Positions 20,814 through 32,020 of a DNA stretch of 64,000 nt are shown in pieces (position 1 is the stretch's first letter; every line of letters begins with the position of its first letter). Source of the DNA: Homarus americanus (lineage: Eukaryota > Arthropoda > Malacostraca > Decapoda > Nephropidae). A program made the position numbers and the translations under genes. The stretch is from the NCBI RefSeq assembly GCF_018991925.1, contig NW_024722158.1:62001-126000 (forward strand), written 5' to 3'. The notes under the pieces are model-generated. The model was not told the origin of the DNA, made no database searches, and saw nothing but the letters and a program-made list of their open reading frames with translations.

Positions 20814-21594
20814 TACATAAGAACATAAGAGTGCAATAGGCCGGTTGGCCTGTGCATGGCAGCTCCTGTCGAGAGTTACTACCACTCTCTATCATCCATG
20901 AATCTATCCAGTCTCCCTTTGAAACTTTCCAGCGTTCCAGCACTTACTACAATGTTGCTAAGCTTGTTCCACTCGTCCACCACCCTATTTGTAAACCAGT
21001 TCTTTCCTATCTCCCTCCTAAACCTAAACTTATCCAACTTGAATCCGTTGTTCCGAGTCCTATCCTGCTCGGATATTATAAGAACTTTATCTATATCTCC
21101 TTTATTGATTCCTTTCACCCACTTAAATACTTCTATCATATCTCCCAGCACTCTTCGTCTTTCTAGGGAATGCAAGTTTAGTTTCTTTAACCTATCCTGA
21201 TATGGAAGGTTTCTAAGTCCCGGAATCATTTTCGTCATTCTTCGCTGCACCGACTCTAGTGAATTGATATCCATTCTATAATAAGGGCACCAGAACTGAA
21301 CCGCATAATCGAGGTGCGGCCTGATTAGCGCAAGATATAGTTGCAATAAGACCTCTGCACTCTTATTACTTACACTTCTAGATATAAAACCCAATACTCT
21401 GTTTGCCTTATTTCGAACATTAACGCACTGTTTTCTAGGCCGTAGGTCCGGGCTTACAAGTACCCCTAGGTCTCTTTCACACGTCGACTTCTCTAGGTTG
21501 ATGTTGTTAAGGCTGTATACATTGACAGTATTTGTTCTTCCAATATTAAATACGCTGCACTTGCTGGTGTTGAATTTCATTTGCCATTTTTCAG
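20814..21594 (-). mobile_element. LINE D: CR1/Jockey-type fragment with 233-codon open frame
   Basis: The minus-strand open frame at 21,580-20,879 starts MKFNTSKCSVFNIGRTN, passes through SAEVLLQLYLALIRPHLDYA and NLPYQDRLKKLNLHSLERRR, and ends RFMDDREW-stop. This is the post-catalytic part of a reverse transcriptase (thumb and C-terminal region). The 5' end is truncated just after the WQMKFN block, so the YxDD box is missing. The 3' end reads CTTATGTTCTTATGT on the minus strand. Coding sequence is intact over its length, and it is the best preserved LINE here and close to LINE A. It cannot be autonomous. Confidence 0.93.
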
Positions 21595-22005
21595 TAGTAA
21601 ACCTTTAGGAGCGCAAAAAATAGTCGACGTTCATTGATATTTGATTATAAGAGCCAATATTAATAGCTGCGTCGTGTGTGTGTGAGGAAGGAGTGAGCAC
21701 AGCACCAGGGCAGCAGCAGCTCACCATCAACTTTAACTCTCCTCGTTCTACCACCACCACCCACCCCTCGTGTTGCCAGCGGCCATATTGTGACACCAAC
21801 CTCACCTTGTGTGTGTGTGTGTTTTAGGCACTATCAGGTCACTGTGTAGGTGTCCTAGGTCAATGATGGCACTTGTGGGTTAACATGGGTCAGATTTCTC
21901 TCGTCAGTATTTAAATCTGTGGAATTTTAAGGTCAGATTTACCGACCCTTTGGAAGACTGGAGAGTTTGGAACCAGTATTGATCTTAACCCCGGTGCGTT
22001 CCTGT
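21595..22005. other. Single-copy sequence
   Basis: Mixed-complexity sequence with short GT runs near 21,675 and 21,808. No convincing gene. Confidence 0.55.
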
Positions 22006-22006
22006 A

Positions 22007-22041
<35 letters not shown>
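22007..22041. repeat. (GT)n dinucleotide repeat
   Basis: About 17 GT units. Confidence 0.98.
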
Positions 22042-22044
<3 letters not shown>

Positions 22045-22069
22045 GTGAAGGTGACATAGATAGTTAGAT

Positions 22070-22112
22070 AGAGAGAGAGAGAGAGAGAGAGTGTATGTAT
22101 GTATGTATGTAT
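22070..22112. repeat. (GA)n and (TATG)n
   Basis: GAGAGAGA for about 20 bases followed by TATGTATGTATG. Confidence 0.95.
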
Positions 22113-22199
22113 ATCCTGGAAAACCAAGTAGTGTATTAATATATAATACAAGAGAATTGACTTAAAAAGATGAAGGCATTTATTGTTGAAGCGTGACAA

Positions 22200-22316
22200 G
22201 TGTTCTCACTCTCCCTCTCTCATTCTCTCATTTATTCGTCCCACTTCCTCTTCTCCTTATTCTTCTTCTTCCCCCCTCCACCTCCCCCCTCCTCTTATCT
22301 TCACTCACCTCTTCCT

Positions 22317-22401
<85 letters not shown>

Positions 22402-23590
22402 CCTCCTCTCCCCAGCACACAAAGGCGCGTCCTTTGGTTTGAATGTCTCTCCCAAGTGGCCCGTCACCTCCTCCCCTCCCTCTGTCACCCCTTCCCTCCC
22501 CTCCCTCCTTTATCACCCCCTCCCTCCCCTCCCTCCGATTATCACCCCTCCCTCCAGATTATATCACCCCTCCCTCCCCTCCCTCGTTATATCCCCCTCC
22601 CTCCCCTCCTTCCGATTATCACCCTCTCCCTCCCTCCTCAGATTATCACCCCCTCCTTCAGATTATATCACCCCCCTCCCCTCCCCTCCTTCAGATTATC
22701 CACCCCTCCTCCCCTCCCTCCGATTATCACCCCCCTCCTCCAGGATTATACCCCCTCCCTCCCCTCCCTCCGATTATCACCCCTCCCCTCAGATTATACC
22801 TCCTCCCTCCCCCTCCTCCAGATTATATCACCCCCCTCCCTCCCCCTCCTTCCGATTATCACCCCCTCCCTCCCCTCTCAGATTATATCACCCCTCCCTC
22901 CCCTCCTTCCGATTATCACCTCCCTCCCTCCTCCCTCGATTATCACCCCTTCCTCCCCCTCCCTCAGATCCTCCTCCTCCTCCTCCCCCTCCTTCAGATT
23001 ATCACCCCTCCTCCCCTCCCTCCGATTATCTCCCCCTCCCTCCCCCTCCCTCAGATTATCACCTCTCCCTCCCCTCCAGATTATGTCCTCCTCCTCACCC
23101 TCAGTGCTCCCCTCCCCTCCTTCAGATTATCACCTCCTCCCCTCCCCTCCCTCAGATTATTCTCCCCCCTCCCTCCCCCTCCTTCCAGTTATCACCCCTC
23201 CCCTCCCCTCCCTCTGAGTGCTCACACCCCCTCCCTCCCCCTCCTTCCCGATTATCACCCCCTCCTCCCGCCTCCCTCAGTTATCACCCCCTCCCTCCCC
23301 TCCTTCAAGATTATCACCTCCTCCCTCCCCTCCCTCAGTTATATCCTCCTCCCCTCCCCCCTCCTTCAGATTATCCACCCCCCCTCCCCCTCCCTCAGAT
23401 TATATCACCCCCTCCCTCCCCTCCTTCAATTATCACCCCTCCCTCCCTCTCCCTCAGATTATCACCCTCCTCCCCTCCCTCAGATTACTCACCTCCTCCC
23501 CTCTTCGATTTATCCCCCCTCCCTCCCTCCTTCAGATTATCACCTCCTCCCTCCCCTCCTTCAGATTATCACCCCCCTCCCAAAGTCCCT
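22200..23590. repeat. CT-rich minisatellite CCCTCCYTCAGATTATCACC, with internal (GT)n
   Basis: Units of about 28-32 bp combine CCCCTCCCTCCCCTCC with TTCAGATTATCACC or CTCCGATTATCACC and are iterated about 40 times from about 22,450. A pure (GT)n of about 80 bases lies at 22,320-22,400. The GATTATCACC block is the only non-polypyrimidine part. Pro/Ser-rich frames of 300-480 codons arise from the composition. Confidence 0.96.
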
Positions 23591-23654
23591 AACCTAACTA
23601 ACTTCCTGGCCTTGCTGATAGAGGTTTGGTGACAGAGTTGTGACCTATATTGTT

Positions 23655-23724
23655 GAGGCATTATTATGTTTATTATTATTATTGTATTATTATTATTATT
23701 ATTATTATTGTTGTATTGTTATTA

Positions 23725-23758
<34 letters not shown>

Positions 23759-23845
23759 GTTATTGTTATTATTGTTATTATTTATTGTTGTGATTTGTTG
23801 TTGTTGTTGTTGTTTTTGTTTTAGTTGTTGTTGTTGTTGTGTTTG
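23655..23845. repeat. (TTA)n grading into (TTG)n
   Basis: TTA/ATT trinucleotides to about 23,775, then GTT/TTG units to about 23,840. Produces poly-Leu frames that are not genes. Confidence 0.96.
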
Positions 23846-23914
23846 CTCTACAATTTTCTCCTCCCTCTGTCTGTCTGTCCAAAGCTAATGGTGTTATTTT
23901 CCTGTTATCTTTAC

Positions 23915-24125
23915 AGGTAAACATCAATAACAACCATGGCGTCATCAATAACGTCATCAATAACAAGATGCATAAGGTATTTATTTCATCTATAACGTCA
24001 CCAATATACCATATAACATCTGCATCTTCTAAATAACCATCAATATTTGGCATTGTGTTCATCAATAACATCAGCTAACAACCGTATCGTCATCAATAAC
24101 CAGCAATAACTGCATCCAACAACCC
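23915..24125. repeat. Imperfect CATCAATAAC repeat
   Basis: CATCAATAAC, CGTCATCAATAAC and related decamers recur about ten times, leading into the next array. No coding signal. Confidence 0.8.
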
Positions 24126-24164
24126 AATTGTTCGTCAATCACGAAATTATAATAAATTCAGAAG

Positions 24165-26278
24165 AACGTCACAGCCACCACCATCACCTCATCTACTGCC
24201 ACCACCACAATCTATCAGCATCCACCACCACAATCTGTCACCATCACCACCACCACCACAATCTGCCACCCCACTACAATCGACCACCACCCACAATCTA
24301 CCATCACCACCACCACCACAATCTATCACCTACAATCGACCACCACCACCACCATCTGTCACCACAATCTACCACCATAACCACCCCACCACAATCTACC
24401 ACCCCATCACACAATCTACCAACACAATCTACCACCATCACCTCAATCTACCACCATCACCACAATCAGCCACCACCACAATCTACCATCACCACAATCA
24501 ACCACAACCACCACAATCTACCACCATCACCACAATCAACCACCCACAATCTACCACCATCACCACAGTCAACCACCACCACCACAATCTACCTGCCACC
24601 ACCACCACAATCTACCATCATCACCACCACCACAATCTACCACTATCACCCAATCCCACCCACCCACCACCACAATCTACCACCATCACCACAATCTCAC
24701 CATCACCACCACCACCACCACACTCTACCACCACCACACAATCTACCACCCACACCTGTGCTGTCACCATCACCGACCTGATCTACCATCACCTGATCCT
24801 ACCACCACCTATCAACCTGTCACCCACAACCCACAATCCTACCATCACCGATCTACCACCATCAGCCTGATCTGCCACCACCACCAGCAATCTGTACCAT
24901 CACCACCCTGATCACCACACCACCCCTGTTGGCTCACCCCAATCTACTGCATATCATCACCACCAGATCTACTACCATCACCCACCACCACAATCTACCA
25001 CCATCACACCACCACCACCACCCACACCACCACCACCACCTACAATCTACCACCATCACTACCACCACAATCTACTAACATCACCACCACCTGATCTACC
25101 ACCATCACCATCACCACCACCACAATCTACCACTATCCACCACCACCATCACATTCTACATCACCCACCACAATCTACCACCACCACTACCAATCCTAAC
25201 ACCATCACCACCACCCACCACATCTACACCCATCCCACCACCCACAATCCTACCATCCTCCACCACCACCTCCACCTTCACCCACCACCTGACCTACCAC
25301 TTCACCACCACCACCTCATCTACCACCATCACCACCACCACCACCATCATCCTCCCTCATCTACCACATCCACCCACATCCACACCATCTCACTATCCAC
25401 CACCCACACAATCTGCCACCATCACCACCACCACCACAATCACCATCCCCACCACCCAATCTACCACCATCACACCCACCACACAATCTACCACCATCAC
25501 CACTCACCACCACCACACGATGTACCACCATCACCACCACCACCACCACAATCTACCACCACCACCACCACCACCGATCTACTACCACCACCACCACCAC
25601 AATCTAACATCACCTCCACAATCTGCACCACCACCACCACAATCTGCCAACATCACAACCACCACCACAATCTACCACCATCCACCACCACCACCACAAT
25701 CTCCACCATCACCACCACCACCACCACAATCAACACCATCACACAATCTACTAACATCACCACCAGATCTACCACCACCACCACCACACAATCTACCAAC
25801 ATCACCACCACCACACAATCTGCTACATCACTCCACCACCACCACCACACCACCACCACACCACCATCTTCCACCACCACCAAACTACCAACATCTCCAC
25901 CACACAATCTACCACCATCACCACCACCACAATCTACACCACAACCACAATCTACCACCATCACCACCACCACAATCTACCACAACCACAATCACCCACC
26001 ACTCACCACCACCGCAATCTACCACCATCAACCACCCACCACAATCTACCACCATCACCACCACCATTTCTACCACCATCACACCACCAAATCTACTCAT
26101 CATTACCACCACCACAATCTACCACCATTACCACCACCACAATCTACCACCATCACCCACCACCAATCTACCACCATCACCACCACCACAATCTACCACC
26201 ATTACCACCACCACAATCTACCATCATCACCTCCACCACAATCTATCAACATCTCCACCACCAGAATCTACAACTGTT
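24165..26278. repeat. CCACCATCACCACCACAATCTA array (left part)
   Basis: About 2.1 kb of units, each a variable number of CAC/CCATCA triplets ending in ACAATCTAC. Between 24,770 and 25,400 units are disordered. The array stops at the RTE-type LINE and resumes on its far side at 28,277. Confidence 0.96.
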
Positions 26279-28276
26279 ACTTTGCTGTCAAGTATGACGA
26301 TCATCCAGCTATGATACAATGATATGAGTTATTAGGGATGTCACCTTGGTTAGTGAGTTTTGAGGGTACTAAAGAGGCCGATACGGGACAGGCAGCGTCG
26401 TTCACAGATGTTGTACATGTGGAGGGCTACATCTAGTGCGGGAGGGGCGGTAGCAGCGTCTGTCTGTCTCGTTAAGCAGTCGGGCTAATCCGAAAGTAAG
26501 TATTGACACCTTCTCATGTGGTGTTTCTCCAAGCGTTACCGTGTGGGGTAATCGACTCCCAGGTTGGAGGTCGATTTCTTTCAAGGTTTGTCTTAAGACT
26601 ATCCTTATAACTTTTCAGTTGTCCCCTAGTGTTACGTTTACTATTCGTTAGGTGACTGCAAAGTAGCTGTTTTGGAAGTCTACTGTCGTCCATGCGGGTT
26701 ACATGGCCAGTCCAACGTAGTTGTTCATGGATAATGGTAGCCTCGATGCTTCTACAGTTGGTGCCAGCAAGAATACTGGCATTTGTTCTCTTATCTTGAA
26801 ATCGGAGGATGTAACGTGAAAGTTTTCAAGTGCTTTGAGGTTCCTTCTGTATGTGACCCATGTCTCACTGCCATATAGCAGGGTGGGGAGGACCACTGCT
26901 CGATATACGTGTAACTTCCTAGATAATTTCAGCTCCCTACAGCTGAAGACACGGGTACGGAGGTCACCAAAGGATTGAGATGCACATCTGATCCGATGTT
27001 CAATCTCTTCATCGACGTCCTGGTAGTGGACAGGTGGGAGCCGAGGTATTGAAAGTGGATAACATTAGAAGTAGTACTGTTAAGCTGGATGGATGGTGGG
27101 CTGGCTGAACCAGGGGCAGGCTGAAAGAGAATCTGAGTCATACATCCATCCATTCACCTTACGGCCGAAGTGTGTATACTCACCTGCGTAGGTGTTCCCG
27201 ATCTCCTGTAGGTTGTGTTCAGTGTGAGCGACAAGGGTGAGGTCGTCTGCATACTGAAGTTCAGTACTGGAAGCTGCCGACACATTTGTTCCTCCTAGAG
27301 TCGTCTTTTATTGAAAAGACCCTTCATCCGGTACTGGATGTCCCCCCCCTCCGCCTAAATTGCACTGGCACGAGTAAGGAAGGCAGCCAAGAAGATGGAA
27401 AGGAGAGTTGGTGCCAGTACACATCCTTGTTTTACCCCGTTTGGATGGGGAAGAACTCAGACTGCGTGGCATTGTGCAGGACACTGCCATTCATCCCATC
27501 GTGGAGTTGCCTCACAATGGCAATGAATTTTGGTGGGCAGCCAAAACGGCTGAGGGTCCAGGGGCTTCCCTGTTGACATAGTCGAAGGCCTTGGTTAGGA
27601 CGATGAAAGCCATGTACAGGTCACGACACTATTCTCTGCACTTATACTGTATCTGGCGGGCAGCAACGATCATGTCAGTGGTGCCATGTGATTGTTTAAG
27701 GCCACATTGAGATTCTGGGAGGAAGTTTTCCGCCTCAGGAAGAAGTCTGTTTAGCAGGACTTGGGCGATAATCTTGCCAGCTACGGACAGCAGCGAGATC
27801 CCACGGTAGTTGCCACAGTCTGACTGGTCTCCCTTGTTCTTATAAATGTTGACGATAGAGGCGTCCTTAAGAGCGTGGATTTCCTCCTTTTCCCATATAT
27901 TCTCCAGGAGAGAGTGGAGACGGCTGGTAAGTAGCGGTCCTCCTGCTTTATACACCTCGGTTGGGATTCCATCAGGCCCTGAGGCTTTGTTATTTTTCAT
28001 CTGTTTGATGGCAGTAGCTACCTCATCCAGGGATGGAGGATAACTGAGGTGGGTCAGCTCTGGATGCTGAGGGACCTGCTGGGTAGTCAGTAAATCCACA
28101 TCAGTGTTTCGGTTGAGCAGTGTATTGTAGTGCTCTTTCCAGCATTGAAGGAGGCCTTCATCTTCTTTAATTATGGAGTTACCATCGGATGGAGGCTGCC
28201 ACGGTGATTGGCCATAAAATGTTTTGGTGGATGAAATTCGCACATCTTGTGCTGATCTGCAAATTTTACACACCTG
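26279..28276 (-). mobile_element. LINE E: truncated RTE/craniofacial-type reverse transcriptase nested in satellite
   Basis: The minus strand encodes, with frameshifts, the core of a non-LTR reverse transcriptase. The first frame, 28,294-27,629, has WKEHYNTLLNRNTDVD, then NNKASGPDGIPTEVYKAGG, NYRGISLLSVAGKIIAQVLL and QCGLKQSHGTTDMIVAARQI. Next comes the catalytic YADD box at 27,242-27,253 (ELQYADDLTLVAHTEHNL), then the thumb blocks IHFQYLGSHLS and VLPTLLYGSETWVTYRRNLK. A C-terminal PGSRLPHTVTLG frame follows at 26,402-26,584. The endonuclease domain is missing and several frames are broken, so this is a dead copy. The family is like the RTE-related elements often misannotated as craniofacial development protein 2; that assignment is by motif memory. 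Confidence 0.9.
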
Positions 28277-28690
28277 ATCTTCCACCATCATCACCTCAAT
28301 CTACCACCATCACCACACCACAATCTACCACCACCACTCTATCACACCACCATCACCACCACACAATCTCCACCACCACCACACAATCTACCACCACCAC
28401 CACCTCATCTACCACCACCACCACCACAATCTACCACCACCACCACCACCACAATCTACCACCACCACCACCTCCATCTACCACCACCATCACCACCACC
28501 ACAATCCCACCACCACCACAATCTACCACCACCACAATCTACCACCCAATCACCACCACCACCCCACAATCTCCACCACCATCACCTCCACAATCTACCA
28601 CCCACAATCTACCTCACACAATCTACCATCACCCACACAATCTACCACACCACCACCACAATCTCCACCACCCACCACCACCACCTACTA
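28277..28690. repeat. CCACCACCACAATCTACC array (right part)
   Basis: The same unit type as 24.2-26.3 kb resumes directly after LINE E for about 410 bp, showing that the LINE inserted into a pre-existing array. Confidence 0.95.
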
Positions 28691-28734
28691 ATCGTGGTAA
28701 TCAGAATGAAATACTGGTAACATATGACTCTCAC

Positions 28735-28800
28735 CCCTCACCTCCTCCCTCCCTCCCTCCCTCCTCCTCCCTCCTCCTCCTCTCCCTCCCTCTCTATCCT
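28735..28800. repeat. CCTCCCT-rich pyrimidine tract
   Basis: About 65 bases of CCTCCCTCC-type repeat. Confidence 0.9.
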
Positions 28801-29141
28801 CCTACATCGTCCTAAGAGTTATAACCTAACCTACCTAGCCCAACACAACCTTCCTAACCTAACACCCTGAGAATGTTAGCCCTAAGAACACAGAGTGGAT
28901 GGTAACAATGGGTGAGCCAGCTGCACCTGATATATACTGTACATTTATCTCAAGGAAGTATTATGTACCGTTTAACACAGAGCTTGGTGGTAATAACAGC
29001 ACCTTACCTCGGTTATCACTTCCACATTGATTTGATTTGATTCATGTATTTTTTGTACATTTATATTATTAGTATTTACATATTTTACGGTGGAGTTGAT
29101 ATACATTAATATGATAAGGAGGGCAGTACAACATGGGTTAC
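28801..29141. other. Single-copy A/T-rich spacer
   Basis: Contains scattered CCTAACCT pieces near 28,825-28,860 but no gene. Confidence 0.55.
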
Positions 29142-29197
29142 CTTAGGTTAGGTTAGGTTCCCTTAGGTTAGGTTAGGTTAGGTTAGGTTAGGTTAGG
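29142..29197. repeat. Interstitial (TTAGG)n
   Basis: About ten TTAGG units with one CCC interruption near 29,160. Confidence 0.95.
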
Positions 29198-29259
29198 TCT
29201 TGACGGTAAATATATAATTATTTTAATGGTAAATTATATTTACTTGACGATTATAATGG

Positions 29260-29470
29260 TAGGGGTCTTCTTCTCCTCCCTCCTCCTTCTCTTAATCTTC
29301 CTTTTCCTCCATCTCCTCCTCACTCTCAACTCCCCGTGAGGTGTGTGAGTGTCGCGTGTCACTCACTGGGGGAGGGGAGAGGAGAGGGAGAGGGTGGAGA
29401 GAGAGGGAGAGGGTGAGAGAGAGGGAGGAGGGGTGAGAGAGAGGCTCCACCAATATCCCATCCAGGAGGG
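29260..29470. repeat. Pyrimidine tract then GAGAGGGAGAG purine tract
   Basis: A CTTCTCCTCCC-rich stretch to about 29,330 is followed by a GGGAGAGAGGGAGAGG stretch from about 29,368. The two could pair as an inverted low-complexity hairpin. Confidence 0.8.
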
Positions 29471-29502
29471 AAGCCAATCGGTAGGTTTGTTGTGGCTATT
29501 AC

Positions 29503-29715
29503 GGTGAAGGAGGAGGAGGAGGAGGAGGAGGAGGACGAGGAGGAGGAGGAGAAGGAGGACGAGGAGGACGAGGAGGAGGAGGACGAGGAGGAGGAGGACG
29601 AAGAAGGTGGAGGAGGAAGAAGAAGGGTGGAGGAGGAGGAGGACAAGGAGGAAGGAGAAGAGGAGGAAGAAAAAAGTAGACAGATAGAGAGGAAAAAGGG
29701 GAGGAAGGGTAGCTA
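29503..29715. repeat. (GGA)n with GAC and GAA variants
   Basis: About 210 bp of GGAGGA, GGACGA and GAAGAA trinucleotides. Acidic and serine-rich frames are artefacts. Confidence 0.95.
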
Positions 29716-29789
29716 AAGGAGCAGAGGAGGAGGGGCATGGGGGGTGAGGGGGGAGGAGCTATGAGGGTCACAGAGGTTACTAATTGGTG

Positions 29790-29965
29790 CTGGTGAGGGG
29801 AGGGAGGGGTCGTAGGGGTGGGAGGGGCCGTGAGGGGTGGGAGGGGGTCGTGAGGGGTGGGAGGGGGTCGAGGGGTGGGAGGGGGAGGGGTGGGAGGGGT
29901 CGTGAGGGGTGGGAGGGGGTCGAGGTGGGAGGGGTCGTGAGGTGGGAGGGTCGGGGAGGGAAGAG
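29790..29965. repeat. GGTCGTGAGGGGTGGGAGGG minisatellite
   Basis: About nine units of 17-20 bp with the core GTCGTGAGGGGTGGGAGG. Confidence 0.92.
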
Positions 29966-30023
29966 ATCTTTGTATGTAATTGGCCTATACACACAAGACT
30001 TAACACGAGCTGAAGGTGGGAAG

Positions 30024-30026
<3 letters not shown>

Positions 30027-30080
<54 letters not shown>

Positions 30081-30179
30081 ATTCACACACACTCACACAC
30101 GGAGTCTCCCTGTAATTGGCCAGAATGGGGTGGTTTAGGGGACAGCTGTGTGCCTGATTGATAGCTTGTGGGGAGAGAG

Positions 30180-30228
<49 letters not shown>

Positions 30229-30230
30229 CC
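30027..30230. repeat. Two (GA)n tracts
   Basis: (GA)n at 30,027-30,077 and 30,174-30,225, separated by about 100 bp of mixed sequence. Confidence 0.97.
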
Positions 30231-30480
30231 CCAATTACAAGACGTTAATTATGCCAGCCTATTTTGTTATACCAATGTAATGGATCACTCAATAAAATCC
30301 ATTACCCGTAAATTACCTATTTTACCCAATTAACCTGTAATAATAATCCCAATTACACTAACTATCACACTAATCTATTACACTAATCTATTACACTAAC
30401 CAATTACACAAACCTATTCGCCCACAACCCAATTACAAGAACATAATCCTTTAGGCAGAAATACGACAGAGGATTGTGGA
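30231..30480. repeat. Iterated CAATTACA/CTATTACACTAA sequence
   Basis: A/T-rich sequence in which CCAATTACA and TCTATTACACTAA recur about ten times without a strict period. CCAATTAC and its complement GTAATTGG also lie either side of the (GA)n tracts. Confidence 0.65.
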
Positions 30481-30481
30481 A

Positions 30482-30482
30482 G

Positions 30483-30519
<37 letters not shown>

Positions 30520-31050
30520 GTGTCTGTGTGTCTGTGTGTCTGTCTGTGTGTGTCTGTCTGTTTGTCTGGTCTGTGTGTCTGTCTGTCTGTCTGTGTGTCT
30601 GTCTGTCTGTCTGTCTGTCTGTGTGTCTGTTCGTGTGTCTGTCTGTCTGTCTGTCTGTGTGTTCGTCTGTGTGTCTGTCTGTGTGTGTTCGTGTTCGTCT
30701 GTGTGTCTGTCTGTTCTGTCTGTGTCTGTCTGTCTGTCTGTCTGTGTCTGTCTGTGTGTCTGTGTGTTCTGTGCCTGTCTGTGTGTCTGTCTGACTGTCT
30801 GTGTGTGTGTCTGTGTGTCTGTCTGACTGTCTGTGTCTGTCTGTGTCTGTGTCTGTCTGTGTGTCTGTGTGTCTGTGTCTTTGTGTCTGTCTGTGTGTCT
30901 GTCTGACTGTCTGTGTGTGTGTCTGTGTGTCTGTCTGACTGTCTGTGTGTCTGTCTGTCTGTCTGTCCGTCTGTCTGTGTGTGTCTGTGTGTCTGTGTCC
31001 GTCTATGTGTTCTGTGTCTGTCTGTTGTGTCTTCTGTGTGTCTGTGTGTT
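30482..31050. repeat. (GTCT)n/(GTGT)n array
   Basis: About 570 bp of GTCTGTCTGT interspersed with GTGTGTCTGTGTG and occasional CTGACTGTC or TTCGT. All frames on both strands are open for 100-230 codons by composition. Confidence 0.97.
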
Positions 31051-31184
31051 AGGTAAACGAACAACAGGTAGTGTAGAGAGAAGGGAGGGAAGGAGCATAA
31101 TATGTACAACTAATCATGCTAATCAGGTCGAGAGATTGGGACGACTCTGATGAACAAGCGTCTTAATAACTGATTGGAGGGAGA

Positions 31185-31525
31185 GTATCAATAGGTCCGG
31201 GGAGGGAGGGAGGGCTGGAGGGGAGGGGAGGAGGCAGGGAGGGAGGGGCTGGAGGGGAGGGCAGGGGGGAGGGGGAGGGGAGGGCAGGGGGGGGAGGGGA
31301 GGGGAGGCAGGGGAGGGGCGTAGGGGAGGCAGGGGGGGAGGGGAGGGAGGGCAGGGGAGGGGCTGGAGGGAGGCAGGGGCTGGGGGAGGCAGGGGCCGGA
31401 GGGGAGGCAGGGGCTGAGGGGAGGCAGGGGCTGGAGGGGAGGCAGGGGTTGAGGAGGAGGCAGGGGCCGGAGGGGAGGCAGGGGCCGGAGGGGGAGGGAG
31501 CTGGAGGGGAGGCAGGGGCAACAAC
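31185..31525. repeat. GGAGGGGAGGCAGGGGC G-rich array
   Basis: Units of 12-18 bp (GGAGGGGAGGCAGGGGCC or GGCTGGAGGGGAGG) iterated about 22 times. Four-G runs are dense, so G-quadruplex potential is high by sequence. Confidence 0.95.
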
Positions 31526-32018
31526 ACACCCACAACTCGGGTCAGAAATCACCGAAAACAAGAAAGGAAATTTTTATTCTCCGATTTGGCCACGTTTATT
31601 CGGATCCTCGGTCTTGACCCCGACTTTGGTTCCCTCTTAGTCTGTTATTTAACTCTGAACTCGGTTGTGACCTCTGATGTCTTCTGTGACGTGTTTACCC
31701 CAGCTAATCACCTGGGTTGTGACCTCTAACTCCCGAAGGTCGTTCCTTGCTGTAATCGAATGGTTTGTTTTGCTTATTGTGAGTTTTACCTCGTTCGTAC
31801 ACATACGAACACAGACATACAATATCCTCGTGGAGACACAAAGGAAACGTTTTTGATGTTAACATTACCGGACCTCTCGTGTAAGGTGATCTCCTCCTCA
31901 ACCTCTCCTGCCGTGGCCTCTGCAATTAAACATCTGTTCCCTCAATCCCACCCTCCTCTCTTCCCCCTCCTCCTTCCATTCTTCTTCTCTCCCTCTCTCT
32001 CGTTTATATACAGCATAG
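31526..32018. other. Single-copy spacer left of the TA-flanked element
   Basis: Non-repetitive apart from a CT-rich run near 31,950-32,000. ORF-like stretches on either strand show no recognisable domain. Confidence 0.55.
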
Positions 32019-32020
32019 TA

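Noticed and set aside
22183..23632. Proline/serine-rich frames of 344-479 codons
   Set aside because: Composition artefact of the CCCTCC-GATTATCACC array; three overlapping + frames are open together.
30414..31109. 231-codon Thr/Asp/Arg/Gln/His-rich frame
   Set aside because: Produced by the GTCTGT array; every other frame of the same DNA is also open for over 100 codons.
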